Part shown: positions 6,981 to 15,199 of the stretch, in pieces | How the letters are laid out: each line of letters begins with the position of its first letter | How positions within the stretch are numbered: position 1 is the first letter of the stretch | Assembly (NCBI GenBank): GCA_017518105.1 | Contig: JAFWWC010000025.1 | Coordinates: 1-55,349, forward strand | Reading direction: 5' to 3' | Length of the DNA stretch: 55,349 nucleotides | Source of the DNA: Selenomonadaceae bacterium | GTDB lineage: Bacteria; Bacillota; Negativicutes; Selenomonadales; Selenomonadaceae | Notes under the pieces: generated by a model | What the model was told of the DNA's origin: nothing | The model's input: only the letters and a program-made list of their open reading frames with translations | Database searches by the model: none | Made by a program: the position numbers and the translations under genes

Positions 6981-7334
6981 TTGCCAAGAGTAAAAACCGG
7001 CGTCACAGCACACAGACGCCATAAAAAAATCTTAAAGCTCGCCAAAGGTTATCGCGGCGCGAGGAGCAAGCAATTCAAAAAAGCCAACGAATCAATCATG
7101 AAGGCGGGACAATACGCCCACCGCGACCGCCGAGTCAAAAAGCGCGAATTCCGCCGCCTGTGGATTGCCCGTATCAATGCGGCGGCTCGTATCAACGGCA
7201 TTTCCTACAGCAAACTCATCTGCGGCTTGACTAAGGCGGGCGTCGCCGTCGATAGAAAGATGATGGCTGACCTTGCAATAAATGACGCGGCGGCTTTTGA
7301 AAAGCTCGTCGCCATTGCCAAAGAAAATATCTGA
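6981..7334 (+). CDS. rplT: Ribosomal protein L20 (bL20)
   Basis: A 117-residue basic protein with the L20 features [25 protein letters not shown] at the start and the C-terminal globular part ([24 protein letters not shown]). The start is TTG 6981 after GGAGGAG. L20 binds 23S rRNA early in 50S assembly and is the likely regulator of the leader described upstream. Confidence 0.97.
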   Translation: MPRVKTGVTAHRRHKKILKLAKGYRGARSKQFKKANESIMKAGQYAHRDRRVKKREFRRLWIARINAAARINGISYSKLICGLTKAGVAVDRKMMADLAINDAAAFEKLVAIAKENI

Positions 7335-7346
7335 CGATTAACACAA

Positions 7347-7376
7347 GGCGTCCGAAGTTCATCGGGCGTCTTTTTC
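7347..7376 (+). terminator. Terminator after rplT
   Basis: GGCGTCCGA (7347-7355) pairs with TCGGGCGTC (7362-7370), nine pairs with two G-U, followed by TTTTT. Confidence 0.85.
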
Positions 7377-7386
7377 GTTGCCGTGA

Positions 7387-7392
7387 TATAAT
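7387..7392 (+). promoter_or_regulatory. Possible -10 box of the small membrane gene
   Basis: A perfect TATAAT at 7387-7392 lies 24 bases before the start at 7417. No clear -35 is present at 16-18 bases upstream, where the rplT terminator sits. Confidence 0.45.
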
Positions 7393-7416
7393 GGCGTGCG
7401 AAAGGAGCTGACGTTC

Positions 7417-7605
7417 ATGAAGATAAATGTAATTATGGACATCGTGTATCTGGTTATTTTCTCGCTATGTGTGCTTATTGGTGAAAGCGTCGTTAAGAGC
7501 TGGTGGAGTTTCTTCTTTGGCGCAGTGGTTGCGTTGTCTGTGCGTGATTTAGGAAGTGAGCTATCGCAACGTTTGGAGCGTCGGCAAGCACGAAGAGTAA
7601 GATAA
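7417..7605 (+). CDS. Small membrane protein
   Basis: A 62-residue protein. ATG 7417 follows AAAGGAGC at 7401-7408. Residues 5-45 form one or two hydrophobic segments (IMDIVYLVIFSLCVLIG, WSFFFGAVVAL) and the C-terminus is arginine-rich (QRLERRQARRVR), so the tail is probably cytoplasmic. No family is recognised. It is flanked by terminators on both sides and so probably forms its own transcript. Confidence 0.6.
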   Translation: MKINVIMDIVYLVIFSLCVLIGESVVKSWWSFFFGAVVALSVRDLGSELSQRLERRQARRVR

Positions 7606-7609
7606 GCAA

Positions 7610-7645
7610 AAAAAATCAGCGGCTGACTTATCGTCGGTCGCTTTT
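7610..7645. terminator. Bidirectional terminator
   Basis: AGCGGCTGAC (7618-7627) pairs with GTCGGTCGCT (7633-7642), ten pairs with two wobbles, flanked by an A run on the left and TTTT on the right. It serves both the small membrane gene (plus) and rarA (minus). Confidence 0.85.
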
Positions 7646-8894
7646 AGTTTTGCCAGAGACTTTCGAGCCGCTGTTTAATCTTAGCCTCTGCACCCTGCGT
7701 CGTCGGTTCGTAGTAGCGTGCTGAAATTTTTTTATCGGGCAAGTACTGTTGGCGGACGAAGTGATTCGGGAAGTCGTGCGGATACTTATAGCCGACGCCG
7801 TGCCCAAAAGCCTTCGCGCCTTTGTAGTGGGTGTCACGCAAATGTTTTGGAACGTCGCCTTGAGTGTCCGTCAAAGCCTTGTCAATGGCAAGATACGCCG
7901 CATTAGACTTGGGAGCCGCCGCAATGTAGGTTACGGCTTGGGCAAGGATAATCCGCGCTTCTGGCAAGCCGACGAATAGAGCCGCCTGAGCCGCCGCATT
8001 CGCCAAAATCAAAGCTTGCGGGTCGGCGTTGCCAACGTCCTCCGCCGCGCATATGACAATACGTCGCGCAATGAATGTTAAGTCCTCGCCGCCGTCAATC
8101 ATCTTAGCCAAGTAGAAAATCGCCGCGTCCGCGTCGGAGCCGCGCATACTCTTTATAAACGCGCTCGCCGTGTCGTAGTGGTTATCGCCCTTCTTGTCGT
8201 AGCGTCTGATTCGTTCGCCAAGCAAATCCCGCAATACGTCTACAGTCACTTCGCCCGCGAAAGTCGCTTGCTCCAAAAGGTTCAAAGCCATACGAGCATC
8301 ACCGTCAGCGAAGTCCGCGATAACCTCCAAAGCGCGTTCCTCGACGTTAAAGCCTTCAGCGTCAACGGCTCGGCGGAGAATTTTTTTTATGTCTTCGGTC
8401 GTGAGCTTCGATAGGCGGACAATCTTAACGCGGCTTAGGAGTGCGGCGTTGACTTCAAAGAAAGGATTCTCCGTCGTCGCCCCGATTAGGGTTATGCGCC
8501 CGTCCTCCACGTATGGCAGAAGGAAATCTTGCTGACCTTTGTTGAAGCGGTGAATCTCATCGATAAAAAGAATCGTCCCCTTGCGATAGAATTTGCGTTG
8601 GTCGTCCGACTCCTTGACGATGCCGCGCAATTCGCTGATACCAGACAGAGCCGCATTGACTTTGACGAAGTTGCTAGCCGTGGTGTTGGCTATGATTTTG
8701 GCTAGCGTCGTCTTGCCGGTGCCGGGTTCGCCGAAAAAGATTAAAGACGGCGTCTGACCTTGAGCAATCATCTTGCCGAGTGAGCCGCGAAGAATCTCCT
8801 TTTGCCCCGCGAAGTCCGATAAAGTCTGCGGTCGCATTCTCTCGGCTAGCGGCTGATACTTTTTGTCCTCGTTAATGCTGAATAAGTCGTCCAT
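7644..8894 (-). CDS. rarA: Replication-associated recombination protein RarA (MgsA)
   Basis: A 416-residue AAA+ ATPase of the RarA/WRNIP1 family, which acts at stalled replication forks. Visible: RMRPQTLSDFAGQ at residues 20-31, Walker A GEPGTGKTT near 55-63, Walker B LFIDEIHRF near 109-117, sensor 1 GATTENPFF, and the long C-terminal tetramerisation region with RGSDADAAIFYLAKMIDGGED and YKYPHDFPNHFVRQQYLP. Length and order match the family. A promoter lies upstream on the minus strand. Confidence 0.96.
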   Translation of the reverse strand: MDDLFSINEDKKYQPLAERMRPQTLSDFAGQKEILRGSLGKMIAQGQTPSLIFFGEPGTGKTTLAKIIANTTASNFVKVNAALSGISELRGIVKESDDQRKFYRKGTILFIDEIHRFNKGQQDFLLPYVEDGRITLIGATTENPFFEVNAALLSRVKIVRLSKLTTEDIKKILRRAVDAEGFNVEERALEVIADFADGDARMALNLLEQATFAGEVTVDVLRDLLGERIRRYDKKGDNHYDTASAFIKSMRGSDADAAIFYLAKMIDGGEDLTFIARRIVICAAEDVGNADPQALILANAAAQAALFVGLPEARIILAQAVTYIAAAPKSNAAYLAIDKALTDTQGDVPKHLRDTHYKGAKAFGHGVGYKYPHDFPNHFVRQQYLPDKKISARYYEPTTQGAEAKIKQRLESLWQN

Positions 8895-8930
8895 TTGAAT
8901 TCCTCAACTTTCATGATGTAACCGCGCCCC

Positions 8931-8958
8931 ATTATATCGGCAAAAAATTTTTTGACAA
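8931..8958 (-). promoter_or_regulatory. Promoter of rarA
   Basis: On the minus strand TTGTCA (8958-8953), 16 bases, TATAAT (8936-8931). Confidence 0.6.
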
Positions 8959-9001
8959 GGACGCAACTTTGGTGGAACCGCTAAGCAAAAAATAGTTTCG
9001 A

Positions 9002-9030
9002 TTGAATCTGAAAAATTTTTGTAGTATATT
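9002..9030 (+). promoter_or_regulatory. Promoter of cdaA-cdaR
   Basis: TTGAAT (9002-9007), 17 bases, TATATT (9025-9030); the ribosome site AAGGAG follows at 9050-9055. Confidence 0.65.
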
Positions 9031-9065
9031 GTTACGGGCAAATTTTACTAAGGAGCGTGGTGCCT

Positions 9066-9911
9066 GTGCCAATGGATTTTGACTTCCCAGAAAAAGTACG
9101 CGACCTCGTCTTGACGATAGGACCGCTCGACGTTTTCGACATAATCATTGTTGCAATGATTCTCTACAAGTTCTATCAGATGATTCAAGACACCCGCGCC
9201 ATAACTCTGGTCAAGGGTTTAATGGTCATTGCGTCGCTTACGATAATTTGCGACTGGCTCAATCTGCACGTCATGACTTGGATTTTGCAACGAGCCTCGA
9301 ACTGGCTGTTAATTGCCCTGCCGATTTTATTCCAACCAGAACTGCGCCGAGCCCTTGAACATCTGGGGCAAGGAAAATTCTTTCATCAAGGAGCCTCATT
9401 ACTCGACAAGAAAGAAGCGGAAAATGTCGTTGATGAAATCGTTAAGACCGCAAAGAAACTTTCACAGACAAAGACTGGCGCACTAATGGTTATCGAACGC
9501 GAGATGAAATTAAACGACATCAGCGTTACGGGCATTCATATCGACGGAATCATTTCATCGGAGTTCTTACTGAACGTCTTTATCGTGAATACGCCCCTGC
9601 ACGACGGCGCGGCGATTATCCGCGGCAACAGATTAATTTCGGCGGCGTGCGTCTTGCCCCTCACGGAAAACACTGGGCTTTCAACGGAGCTTGGTACCCG
9701 TCACAGGGCGGCAATCGGTCTGTCCGAACAGTGTGACGCGTTAATTGTGGTCGTCAGCGAGGAGACCGGAACCATTTCCGTTGCCGAGGGCGGACACCTG
9801 ATGCGCCACTTCGACGAGAAAACTTTAGCCGCTAAGATTCGTCCCGCCTTCGTCAAAAAAGAAGAACGGCTTTTGGATAAATTCTTTTCCAAATGGGGGG
9901 CGGAGAAATGA
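9066..9911 (+). CDS. cdaA: Diadenylate cyclase CdaA
   Basis: A membrane-bound enzyme that makes cyclic di-AMP from two ATP. Three hydrophobic segments fill residues 18-90, followed by the DisA_N catalytic domain with its DGA motif (TPLHDGAAII, near 168-175) and RHR motif (GTRHRAAIG, near 200-208). GTG codons at 9057, 9060 and 9066 and ATG 9072 are all in frame after AAGGAG (9050-9055); GTG 9066 gives about ten bases of spacing, but 9060 is possible. The stop overlaps the cdaR start. The usual third partner, glmM, does not follow. Confidence 0.95.
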   Translation: MPMDFDFPEKVRDLVLTIGPLDVFDIIIVAMILYKFYQMIQDTRAITLVKGLMVIASLTIICDWLNLHVMTWILQRASNWLLIALPILFQPELRRALEHLGQGKFFHQGASLLDKKEAENVVDEIVKTAKKLSQTKTGALMVIEREMKLNDISVTGIHIDGIISSEFLLNVFIVNTPLHDGAAIIRGNRLISAACVLPLTENTGLSTELGTRHRAAIGLSEQCDALIVVVSEETGTISVAEGGHLMRHFDEKTLAAKIRPAFVKKEERLLDKFFSKWGAEK

Positions 9912-10855
9912 TGCGCATAATAAATATCTTCCGTCACAACTTCTTAAAGAAAGTCATTGCTCTAATCGCGGCGTTCTGTATGTGGGTTTTCGTCATGGAC
10001 GATCAAGACCCAGCAATCGACGGCTCTTACACCGTGCCTTTGACGATGTCTAACGTGCCCTATGAGTTCTTCACCGTATGCGACGTAAAAACCGTGCAAC
10101 TTGATGTACAGGCGGCGCGTTCAAAGTTCGTCAAGTACGACGCCAACGCTTTCCGAGTCTATGCTAACCTTGAAGGACTAAGCGAGGGCAACCATCAGAT
10201 TTCCTTGCAAGTAGTCATGCCGCAGGGCTTTGAACTGATAGAAACGCGCCCTTCAACCGTCAATGTCAAACTCGACCCCTTAACCGAAAGACAAATGCCC
10301 GTCGAATTCATAACAAAAGGCGCGGTGGCTCCTGACGCGGCGATTAGAGACGTAAGAAAGTCCATGGAATACGTTACGATAGTCGGACCAAAAAGTTTCG
10401 TGGAACAAGCCGCCAAAGTCTATGGCACGGTGGACTTAGCGGATAACGCGTCGAGCTTTGAAACGCAAATATCATTGAGTGCCGTCGACGAAAATGACAA
10501 CGTGATTAAGCGTGTGCGTGTGGTGCCAAGCGTCATTACCATTTCTTTTGACATTGAAAGCGGGCTAAAGAAACGTATCGTCCCAATCGTCCCGGAACTA
10601 ACTGCGGCAGATGGTTGGGAGCTTAGCAAAATCACCGTCGAGCCAGCGCAAATGGAAATCAGCGGCGCGGAGTCCGTCATAAATTCAATCGTCACGTTAA
10701 AAACGGTGCCTTTCACAGTGCAGACGGGGCAACGCGTATTCAAGAGCACGCTAAGATTGATTGTGCCCGAAGGCGTGAACGTTCCAGAAAATGAAGTCAC
10801 CGTTTCCGCCGAAGTTATTCGCAAGCCCATCATGCGTGACCAATCGAGCAACTAG
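9908..10855 (+). CDS. cdaR: CdaA regulatory protein CdaR (YbbR domains)
   Basis: A 315-residue protein with one N-terminal membrane anchor (KKVIALIAAFCMWVFVM) and about three repeated extracytoplasmic YbbR domains (each with a PV-x-F/V strand such as RQMPVEFITKG and KRIVPIVPEL). CdaR binds and tunes CdaA at the membrane. The start ATG 9908 overlaps the cdaA stop as ATGA, so the two are translationally coupled. A further ATG at 9911 is in the adjacent codon. Confidence 0.9.
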   Translation: MMRIINIFRHNFLKKVIALIAAFCMWVFVMDDQDPAIDGSYTVPLTMSNVPYEFFTVCDVKTVQLDVQAARSKFVKYDANAFRVYANLEGLSEGNHQISLQVVMPQGFELIETRPSTVNVKLDPLTERQMPVEFITKGAVAPDAAIRDVRKSMEYVTIVGPKSFVEQAAKVYGTVDLADNASSFETQISLSAVDENDNVIKRVRVVPSVITISFDIESGLKKRIVPIVPELTAADGWELSKITVEPAQMEISGAESVINSIVTLKTVPFTVQTGQRVFKSTLRLIVPEGVNVPENEVTVSAEVIRKPIMRDQSSN

Positions 10856-10882
10856 CCGCTGAAAAAATTTTTCAAAAAGTAC

Positions 10883-10911
10883 TTGATAACCGTTATCATA
10901 AGTGCTATACT
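10883..10911 (+). promoter_or_regulatory. Promoter with embedded Fur-box
   Basis: TTGATA (10883-10888), 17 bases, extended -10 TGC-TATACT (10906-10911). Overlapping the -35 and spacer is a perfect 7-1-7 palindrome TGATAAC-C-GTTATCA (10884-10898), two positions away from the B. subtilis Fur consensus TGATAAT-N-ATTATCA. Binding there would block RNA polymerase, and fur itself lies about 650 bases downstream. Confidence 0.75.
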
Positions 10912-10917
10912 GCGTGT

Positions 10918-10998
10918 AGGCTTTCGTTAAAACTCTCCTAAAATAAAAATACACATACGCTTGAAAAAAGCCCCGTGAAGCTCACACGGGGCTTTTTT
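10918..10998 (+). ncRNA. Candidate Fur-controlled small RNA
   Basis: From the expected start near 10918 to the terminator at 10998 there is an 81-base transcript without an open frame that has a ribosome site. It contains an A-rich, apparently unpaired stretch with ACTCTCCTAAAA (10932-10943), complementary to Shine-Dalgarno sequences, as in FsrA/RyhB-type iron-sparing RNAs. It ends in a 14-pair terminator hairpin. Alternatively it is an attenuated leader of the HD-hydrolase gene at 11026. Confidence 0.55.
10964..10998 (+). terminator. Strong intrinsic terminator
   Basis: AAAAAAGCCCCGTG (10964-10977) pairs with CACGGGGCTTTTTT (10985-10998), loop AAGCTCA. Confidence 0.92.
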
Positions 10999-11025
10999 GA
11001 CGGCTGAAAGTCTGGAGGGAACGCT

Positions 11026-11478
11026 TTGGAGAAATTTTTAAATCATGCAAGCGCGAGAGTTCGTCGGGCTTACGAGGTTTCAAAGGCGGCTCATCGCGGG
11101 CAAGTGGACAAGGCAGGAGTCGATTACATAAATCACCCGCTAAACGTCGCCGCGAACGTCGAAGAAAATCCTTCTGTGATAATCATCGCCCTGCTCCATG
11201 ACGTACCAGAAGATACGCCCTTGACGATTGACGAGCTTAAGAAAATCATTCCGCTGACCGACGACGAGGCAAAAGCCCTTGAACTCTTGACGCACGACGA
11301 CACCACTCCTTATCTTGAATACGTCGCAAAGATTAAATCCAACGAGTTGGCGGCTAAGGTGAAGGCGGCGGACTTAAAACACAACTCAAACCTTAAACGC
11401 ATTAAAAATCCTACGCCAAAAGATTTTGCCCGCGTCGAGAAATACAAAGCCGCGCTTGAGTTATTGGACGCCCTTTGA
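11026..11478 (+). CDS. Small SpoT-like HD-domain hydrolase
   Basis: A 150-residue single HD domain of the RelA/SpoT hydrolase type. Visible: AHRGQVDKAGVDYINHP (residues 22-38), the HD pair in ALLHDVPEDT (near 55-64), and KAADLKHN (near 114). This matches short MESH1-like or small alarmone hydrolases that cleave (p)ppGpp at the 3' position; the synthetase domain is absent. The start is TTG 11026 after GGAGGG. It lies just behind the Fur-box transcript's terminator, so readthrough could couple it to iron status. Confidence 0.85.
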   Translation: MEKFLNHASARVRRAYEVSKAAHRGQVDKAGVDYINHPLNVAANVEENPSVIIIALLHDVPEDTPLTIDELKKIIPLTDDEAKALELLTHDDTTPYLEYVAKIKSNELAAKVKAADLKHNSNLKRIKNPTPKDFARVEKYKAALELLDAL

Positions 11479-11493
11479 CGCGGCAGATTTTTT

Positions 11494-11522
11494 TTGTGAT
11501 TTTCACTGATAGCTGATATAAT
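11494..11522 (+). promoter_or_regulatory. Promoter of fur
   Basis: TTGTGA (11494-11499), 17 bases, TATAAT (11517-11522). An inverted repeat TCACTG (11503-11508) / CAGTGA (11532-11537) brackets the -10 box and could be an operator or leader stem. Confidence 0.65.
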
Positions 11523-11551
11523 CACTCCAAACAGTGATAGGAGGACTGAAC

Positions 11552-12019
11552 ATGAGCGACAATCATCAACTGTTCAGAGTGGAAGACTTACGCGAAAAGT
11601 TATCGGCGGGCGGATATAAGATGACGCCGCAACGCAAGGAGATTTTAAAAATTTTCGTCGAGCATTCAGAATGGCACCACATGAGCGCGGAAGACGTTTA
11701 CAGCATCTTGCGCGAGAAGGATTCGGAGATAGGGCTTGCGACGGTTTATCGTGCGTTGGATTTGCTGAGCGAGCTGGGAATCCTCATGCGCGTGGATTTC
11801 GGCGACGGGTGCGCCCGCTACGAACTTAACACCACCGACCCCAAGGTTCATCATCATCACCATTTGATTTGCCTCAAGTGCAAGAAGGTCATCGAGTTTG
11901 AAGAAGACTTGCTCGACGAGCTGGAGGCGGACATTGCTAAAAAATCTGGCTTTCAAATCCTCAATCACGAAGTAAAATTTTTCGGCTACTGTAGCGATTG
12001 CCTTGCGAAGGAGGATTGA
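11552..12019 (+). CDS. fur: Fur-family metal-responsive repressor
   Basis: A 155-residue Fur-family regulator. The winged-helix domain (MTPQRKEILKIF, GLATVYRALDLL) is followed by the dimerisation domain with HHHHHLICLKCKKVIEF and a second cysteine pair, CSDC, near the C-terminus, which form the structural zinc site CxxC/CxxC. ATG 11552 follows TAGGAGG. Fur, Zur and PerR are hard to separate by eye; Fur is preferred because a Fur-like operator lies just upstream at 10884. hemZ begins 4 bases after its stop. Confidence 0.88.
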   Translation: MSDNHQLFRVEDLREKLSAGGYKMTPQRKEILKIFVEHSEWHHMSAEDVYSILREKDSEIGLATVYRALDLLSELGILMRVDFGDGCARYELNTTDPKVHHHHHLICLKCKKVIEFEEDLLDELEADIAKKSGFQILNHEVKFFGYCSDCLAKED

Positions 12020-12023
12020 ACAT

Positions 12024-13592
12024 TTGAGCATTAGGATAAAAAAGATAAGTATCCTCGGCGGAAATAGTTTCTCAAAGGTCGTCAATGATGTTCTCCGTTC
12101 GCTTAAGGTCGAGGCAGTCAAAAAGAATGAGGCGGCGGACTTCGACGGGCTGGAGGTCTTTAACGAAGTCATTGGTAAAAGAGTTATCACGCGGCTTAAG
12201 GTTATCGCGGACGGCAAAGAATATTTTTTCCGCAATAGTTCGCTTGCCCGCCCCGACGAGAGATTAGGCGCGGAAGTCAATCGCCTCGTCAAAAAGAATT
12301 TATATCGGCTCCTCGTCGATAACTTCAGCCTTGAATGCGTGCCCTATGGAATTCTGCACGGCGTGCGCCCGACGAAGATTATTCAGCGGTGGCTAAGGGA
12401 AGGTTTTGGCGTCACGAGCCAGGGCGTCATTGACCGCGATAGGATTTGCCGCCGCGTCGCTTCCGATTTCCTTACCACGCGGGACAAGGCGAGCCTATTA
12501 ACCGAAGTCGCGATACGCCAGTTGCCGATTATCAATGCGGACGATAAAAAGATTGGCGTTTACGTCGGGCTTCCTTTCTGCAAGACGCGTTGTCTATATT
12601 GCTCCTTCCCAGCGAACGAGTTGCCCGCCGAAGATGCTATCGCCGAATTCATGACGACTTTGACACGCGACATTGAGGCGGCGGCGCAGTCGATTAAACG
12701 CTACGGCTTCAAGGTGCAGACGATTTACATTGGCGGCGGCACTCCAAGCGCGTTGCCTGAAAGTTTCTTCGCCGAGATGTTGGAACTGGTTCATAAGAGT
12801 TTCTACGGCGAGGGCGTCGAGGAATTTACCGTTGAATGCGGCAGACCCGATACGATTTCCGCCGATAAGATTGCCGCGATGAAACGATTCAACGTCACGC
12901 GAGTCAGCGTCAACCCGCAGACAATGCACCAAAGGACGCTTGACTTAATCGGACGCAAACACACCGTCGAGGACGTGACGCGGGCTTTTAATGATTTGCG
13001 GGCGGCAGGCGATTGGCTCATCAACATGGATTTGATTATCGGCTTGCCCGGCGAGCGGCTCGGCGACTTCAAAGAAACGCTAAGGCAAGTCCTTGACCTC
13101 AAGCCCGACGACGTAACGATACATTCCCTAGCAATCAAGCGCGGCTCCAAACTTCAGACGCGACTAGCCGACGACCTTAACCGCCTTGAAGACTTCGACT
13201 TGCCAAGCGATGAAGAAGTCCGCCTGATGTCCGAGCACGCCGCTAAAGTCCTGCGCGAAGAAAAATTTTTGCCGTATTATCTTTATCGGCAAGTCTACAT
13301 GAAAGGGCAAGTTGAAAACGTCGGCTGGTGTCGACGCGGGGCGGAAGGAATTTATAACGTCCAGATGATGGGCGAGCGTCAAATAATTTTGGGCGTAGGC
13401 TCGGCGGCGTCAACTAAGATTCCCGAAATCAAAGCCGGACGGATTTGGTCAGTGTTCACCGCCAAGGACTTAAAGACTTATCTTAACGACCTCGAACGCT
13501 ACATTGCACGACGGGAAAAATTTTTGGCGGCAATCTGTTCGCCCGTCGTCAAGCTGGAAAAAGTTTCGACAATATCCAAGGAGGAGGATTGA
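12024..13592 (+). CDS. hemZ: HemZ-type radical SAM coproporphyrinogen dehydrogenase-like protein
   Basis: A 522-residue protein. An N-terminal domain of about 170 residues ends in the HemZ-typical YGILHGVRPTKIIQRWLREG, followed by a radical SAM domain with C186-x3-C190-x2-C193 (FCKTRCLYC) and IGGGTPSALP. It belongs to the HemN-like group; the B. subtilis HemZ reaction remains debated. TTG 12024 is chosen because AAGGAGG lies 9 bases upstream. It follows fur closely, consistent with iron/heme control. The 3' end meets the PARG gene. Confidence 0.88.
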   Translation: MSIRIKKISILGGNSFSKVVNDVLRSLKVEAVKKNEAADFDGLEVFNEVIGKRVITRLKVIADGKEYFFRNSSLARPDERLGAEVNRLVKKNLYRLLVDNFSLECVPYGILHGVRPTKIIQRWLREGFGVTSQGVIDRDRICRRVASDFLTTRDKASLLTEVAIRQLPIINADDKKIGVYVGLPFCKTRCLYCSFPANELPAEDAIAEFMTTLTRDIEAAAQSIKRYGFKVQTIYIGGGTPSALPESFFAEMLELVHKSFYGEGVEEFTVECGRPDTISADKIAAMKRFNVTRVSVNPQTMHQRTLDLIGRKHTVEDVTRAFNDLRAAGDWLINMDLIIGLPGERLGDFKETLRQVLDLKPDDVTIHSLAIKRGSKLQTRLADDLNRLEDFDLPSDEEVRLMSEHAAKVLREEKFLPYYLYRQVYMKGQVENVGWCRRGAEGIYNVQMMGERQIILGVGSAASTKIPEIKAGRIWSVFTAKDLKTYLNDLERYIARREKFLAAICSPVVKLEKVSTISKEED

Positions 13593-13594
13593 AG

Positions 13595-14410
13595 ATGGCA
13601 TACGTGACAAGAGATGATATGGTAGAGGTCTTCCACGACACGGAGTCTTTTTGCAAAACCGACGAGAACTTGAAGCAAGCGATTCTAGATTCGATTAAAG
13701 CCACGGTCTTTTATGAAGCAGACGATTATCCGCCGCTACCTAAACGCCGATTTAAGAAGACGAAGATTTCAGTTGTTAAGCGGCGTTCGTTGGATGCGGC
13801 AATCTCAATGCAGAGGAAATACCTTGAACTTAAAATCGCGGTGCACAACTTCGCCTCGGCAACGAACCCCGGCGGCGGCGTCAAGCACGGCTCGCGGGCG
13901 CAAGAGGAGTCCCTTTGCCGTTGCACGACGCTTTATCCCGTCCTAAACACCGAGGAGAATTGGAAACGTTACTACACAGTCAATCGCGAGCTTGCCGACC
14001 CGCTCTACGACGACGCCTGCATATACACGCCGGAAATTACCGTTTGCAAAAGCGATATTGACAGACCAACCCGCTTGCCCCGCGACAAATGGGATTTGGT
14101 CGACGTGATAACGATTGCCGCCCCGAACCTTCGCAAGTTTGAGATAAGCGACGACGAACTCTTTGACATTCAGGAGACGCGGGTTAGGCATATGTTCACG
14201 GTGGTGGCTCATCACGGCGCGGAAATTTTCGTGACGGGGGCTTTTGGTTGCGGCGCGTTCCAAAATAATCCAGAGGTCGTCGCCAACGTCTACAAGAAGA
14301 TTCTGCCGGAGTTCGACGGCTTCTTTAAGGAAATTGTCTTCGCGATTTATTGCCGCCCGAATGAGATTAAAAACTTCGAGACGTTCAAAAAAATTTTGGA
14401 GAGGTCGTGA
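13595..14410 (+). CDS. Bacterial-type poly(ADP-ribose) glycohydrolase (TIGR02452 family)
   Basis: A 271-residue protein of the microbial PARG family (macro-domain fold). The signature is complete: NFASATNPGGGVKHGSRAQEE with GGG at 93-95 and the catalytic QEE at 103-105. Downstream are ITIAAPNLRKF and VTGAFGCGAFQNNP, typical of ADP-ribose binding macro domains. The reaction would be release of ADP-ribose from poly(ADP-ribose)-like polymers. GGAGGAGG precedes ATG 13595. No ADP-ribosyltransferase is visible in the window, so the substrate is unknown. Confidence 0.9.
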   Translation: MAYVTRDDMVEVFHDTESFCKTDENLKQAILDSIKATVFYEADDYPPLPKRRFKKTKISVVKRRSLDAAISMQRKYLELKIAVHNFASATNPGGGVKHGSRAQEESLCRCTTLYPVLNTEENWKRYYTVNRELADPLYDDACIYTPEITVCKSDIDRPTRLPRDKWDLVDVITIAAPNLRKFEISDDELFDIQETRVRHMFTVVAHHGAEIFVTGAFGCGAFQNNPEVVANVYKKILPEFDGFFKEIVFAIYCRPNEIKNFETFKKILERS

Positions 14411-14413
14411 GTT

Positions 14414-15187
14414 ATGCGGCAGTTCATAGTAGACGCCTTCACGGAAAAAATCTTCAGCGGCAATCCTGCGGCGGTTTGCGTCGTCGAGGACTTCCCGCCT
14501 GATGATTTAATGCAAAACATTGCCCGCGAAAATAATTTGTCGGAGACGGCGTTTGCTGTCAAGGAAGATGATTTTTATCGGCTAAGGTGGTTCACGCCAG
14601 CCGCCGAGGTAGACTTTTGCGGGCACGCGACGTTAGCGACCGCTTTTGTTATCTTGACGCAACTTGAACAGGATTTATCAGCCGTCGAGTTCCAGACGCT
14701 AAGCGGCAAATTCTCCGTCGAGCGCAAGGGCAAGTTGTTCGAGATGAACTTTCCCGCTTACGAGCCGAAGAAAATTCCCGTAACTGACGTAATGCAAGCC
14801 GCCGTAGGAGCAAAAGTTCTTGAGGCTTACCTCGCCCGCGATTTGTTGATGATTTTGGATTCGGCGGAGGCGGTTGAAGCTCTCGCGCCTGACCTTAACA
14901 AGCTGAGCAAGCTAGACGGGATGACCCAAGCGGTAAGTGCGGCGGGTGATGAGTTCGATTGCGTGTCGCGGGTGTTCGCGCCTAAAGTCGGCGTTCCTGA
15001 AGACCCCGTGACCGGTTCGACGCATTGCCTAATCGCGCCGTATTGGTCGGGGCGGCTCGGCAAACAAAAGCTTACGGCTCGTCAAGCGTCGGCACGCGGC
15101 GGCGTCTTGTATTGCGAGGTCTTAGGGGAGCGCGTAAAAATTTCGGGGAGTGCGGCACTATTCGCCGTAGCCGATTTAAAACTTTAA
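14414..15187 (+). CDS. PhzF-family isomerase
   Basis: A 257-residue protein with the PhzF/diaminopimelate-epimerase fold. Visible: FTEKIFSGNPAAVCVVEDF, the catalytic glutamate in NLSETAF (near residue 44), RWFTPAAEVDFCGHATLA, and the second-half counterpart GVPEDPVTGSTHCLIAPYW. PhzF itself isomerises a phenazine precursor, but most family members outside phenazine clusters have unknown substrates; there are no phenazine genes here. It lies 3 bases after the PARG gene and 12 before hisS. Confidence 0.9.
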   Translation: MRQFIVDAFTEKIFSGNPAAVCVVEDFPPDDLMQNIARENNLSETAFAVKEDDFYRLRWFTPAAEVDFCGHATLATAFVILTQLEQDLSAVEFQTLSGKFSVERKGKLFEMNFPAYEPKKIPVTDVMQAAVGAKVLEAYLARDLLMILDSAEAVEALAPDLNKLSKLDGMTQAVSAAGDEFDCVSRVFAPKVGVPEDPVTGSTHCLIAPYWSGRLGKQKLTARQASARGGVLYCEVLGERVKISGSAALFAVADLKL

Positions 15188-15199
15188 GGGGGTTGAGAC

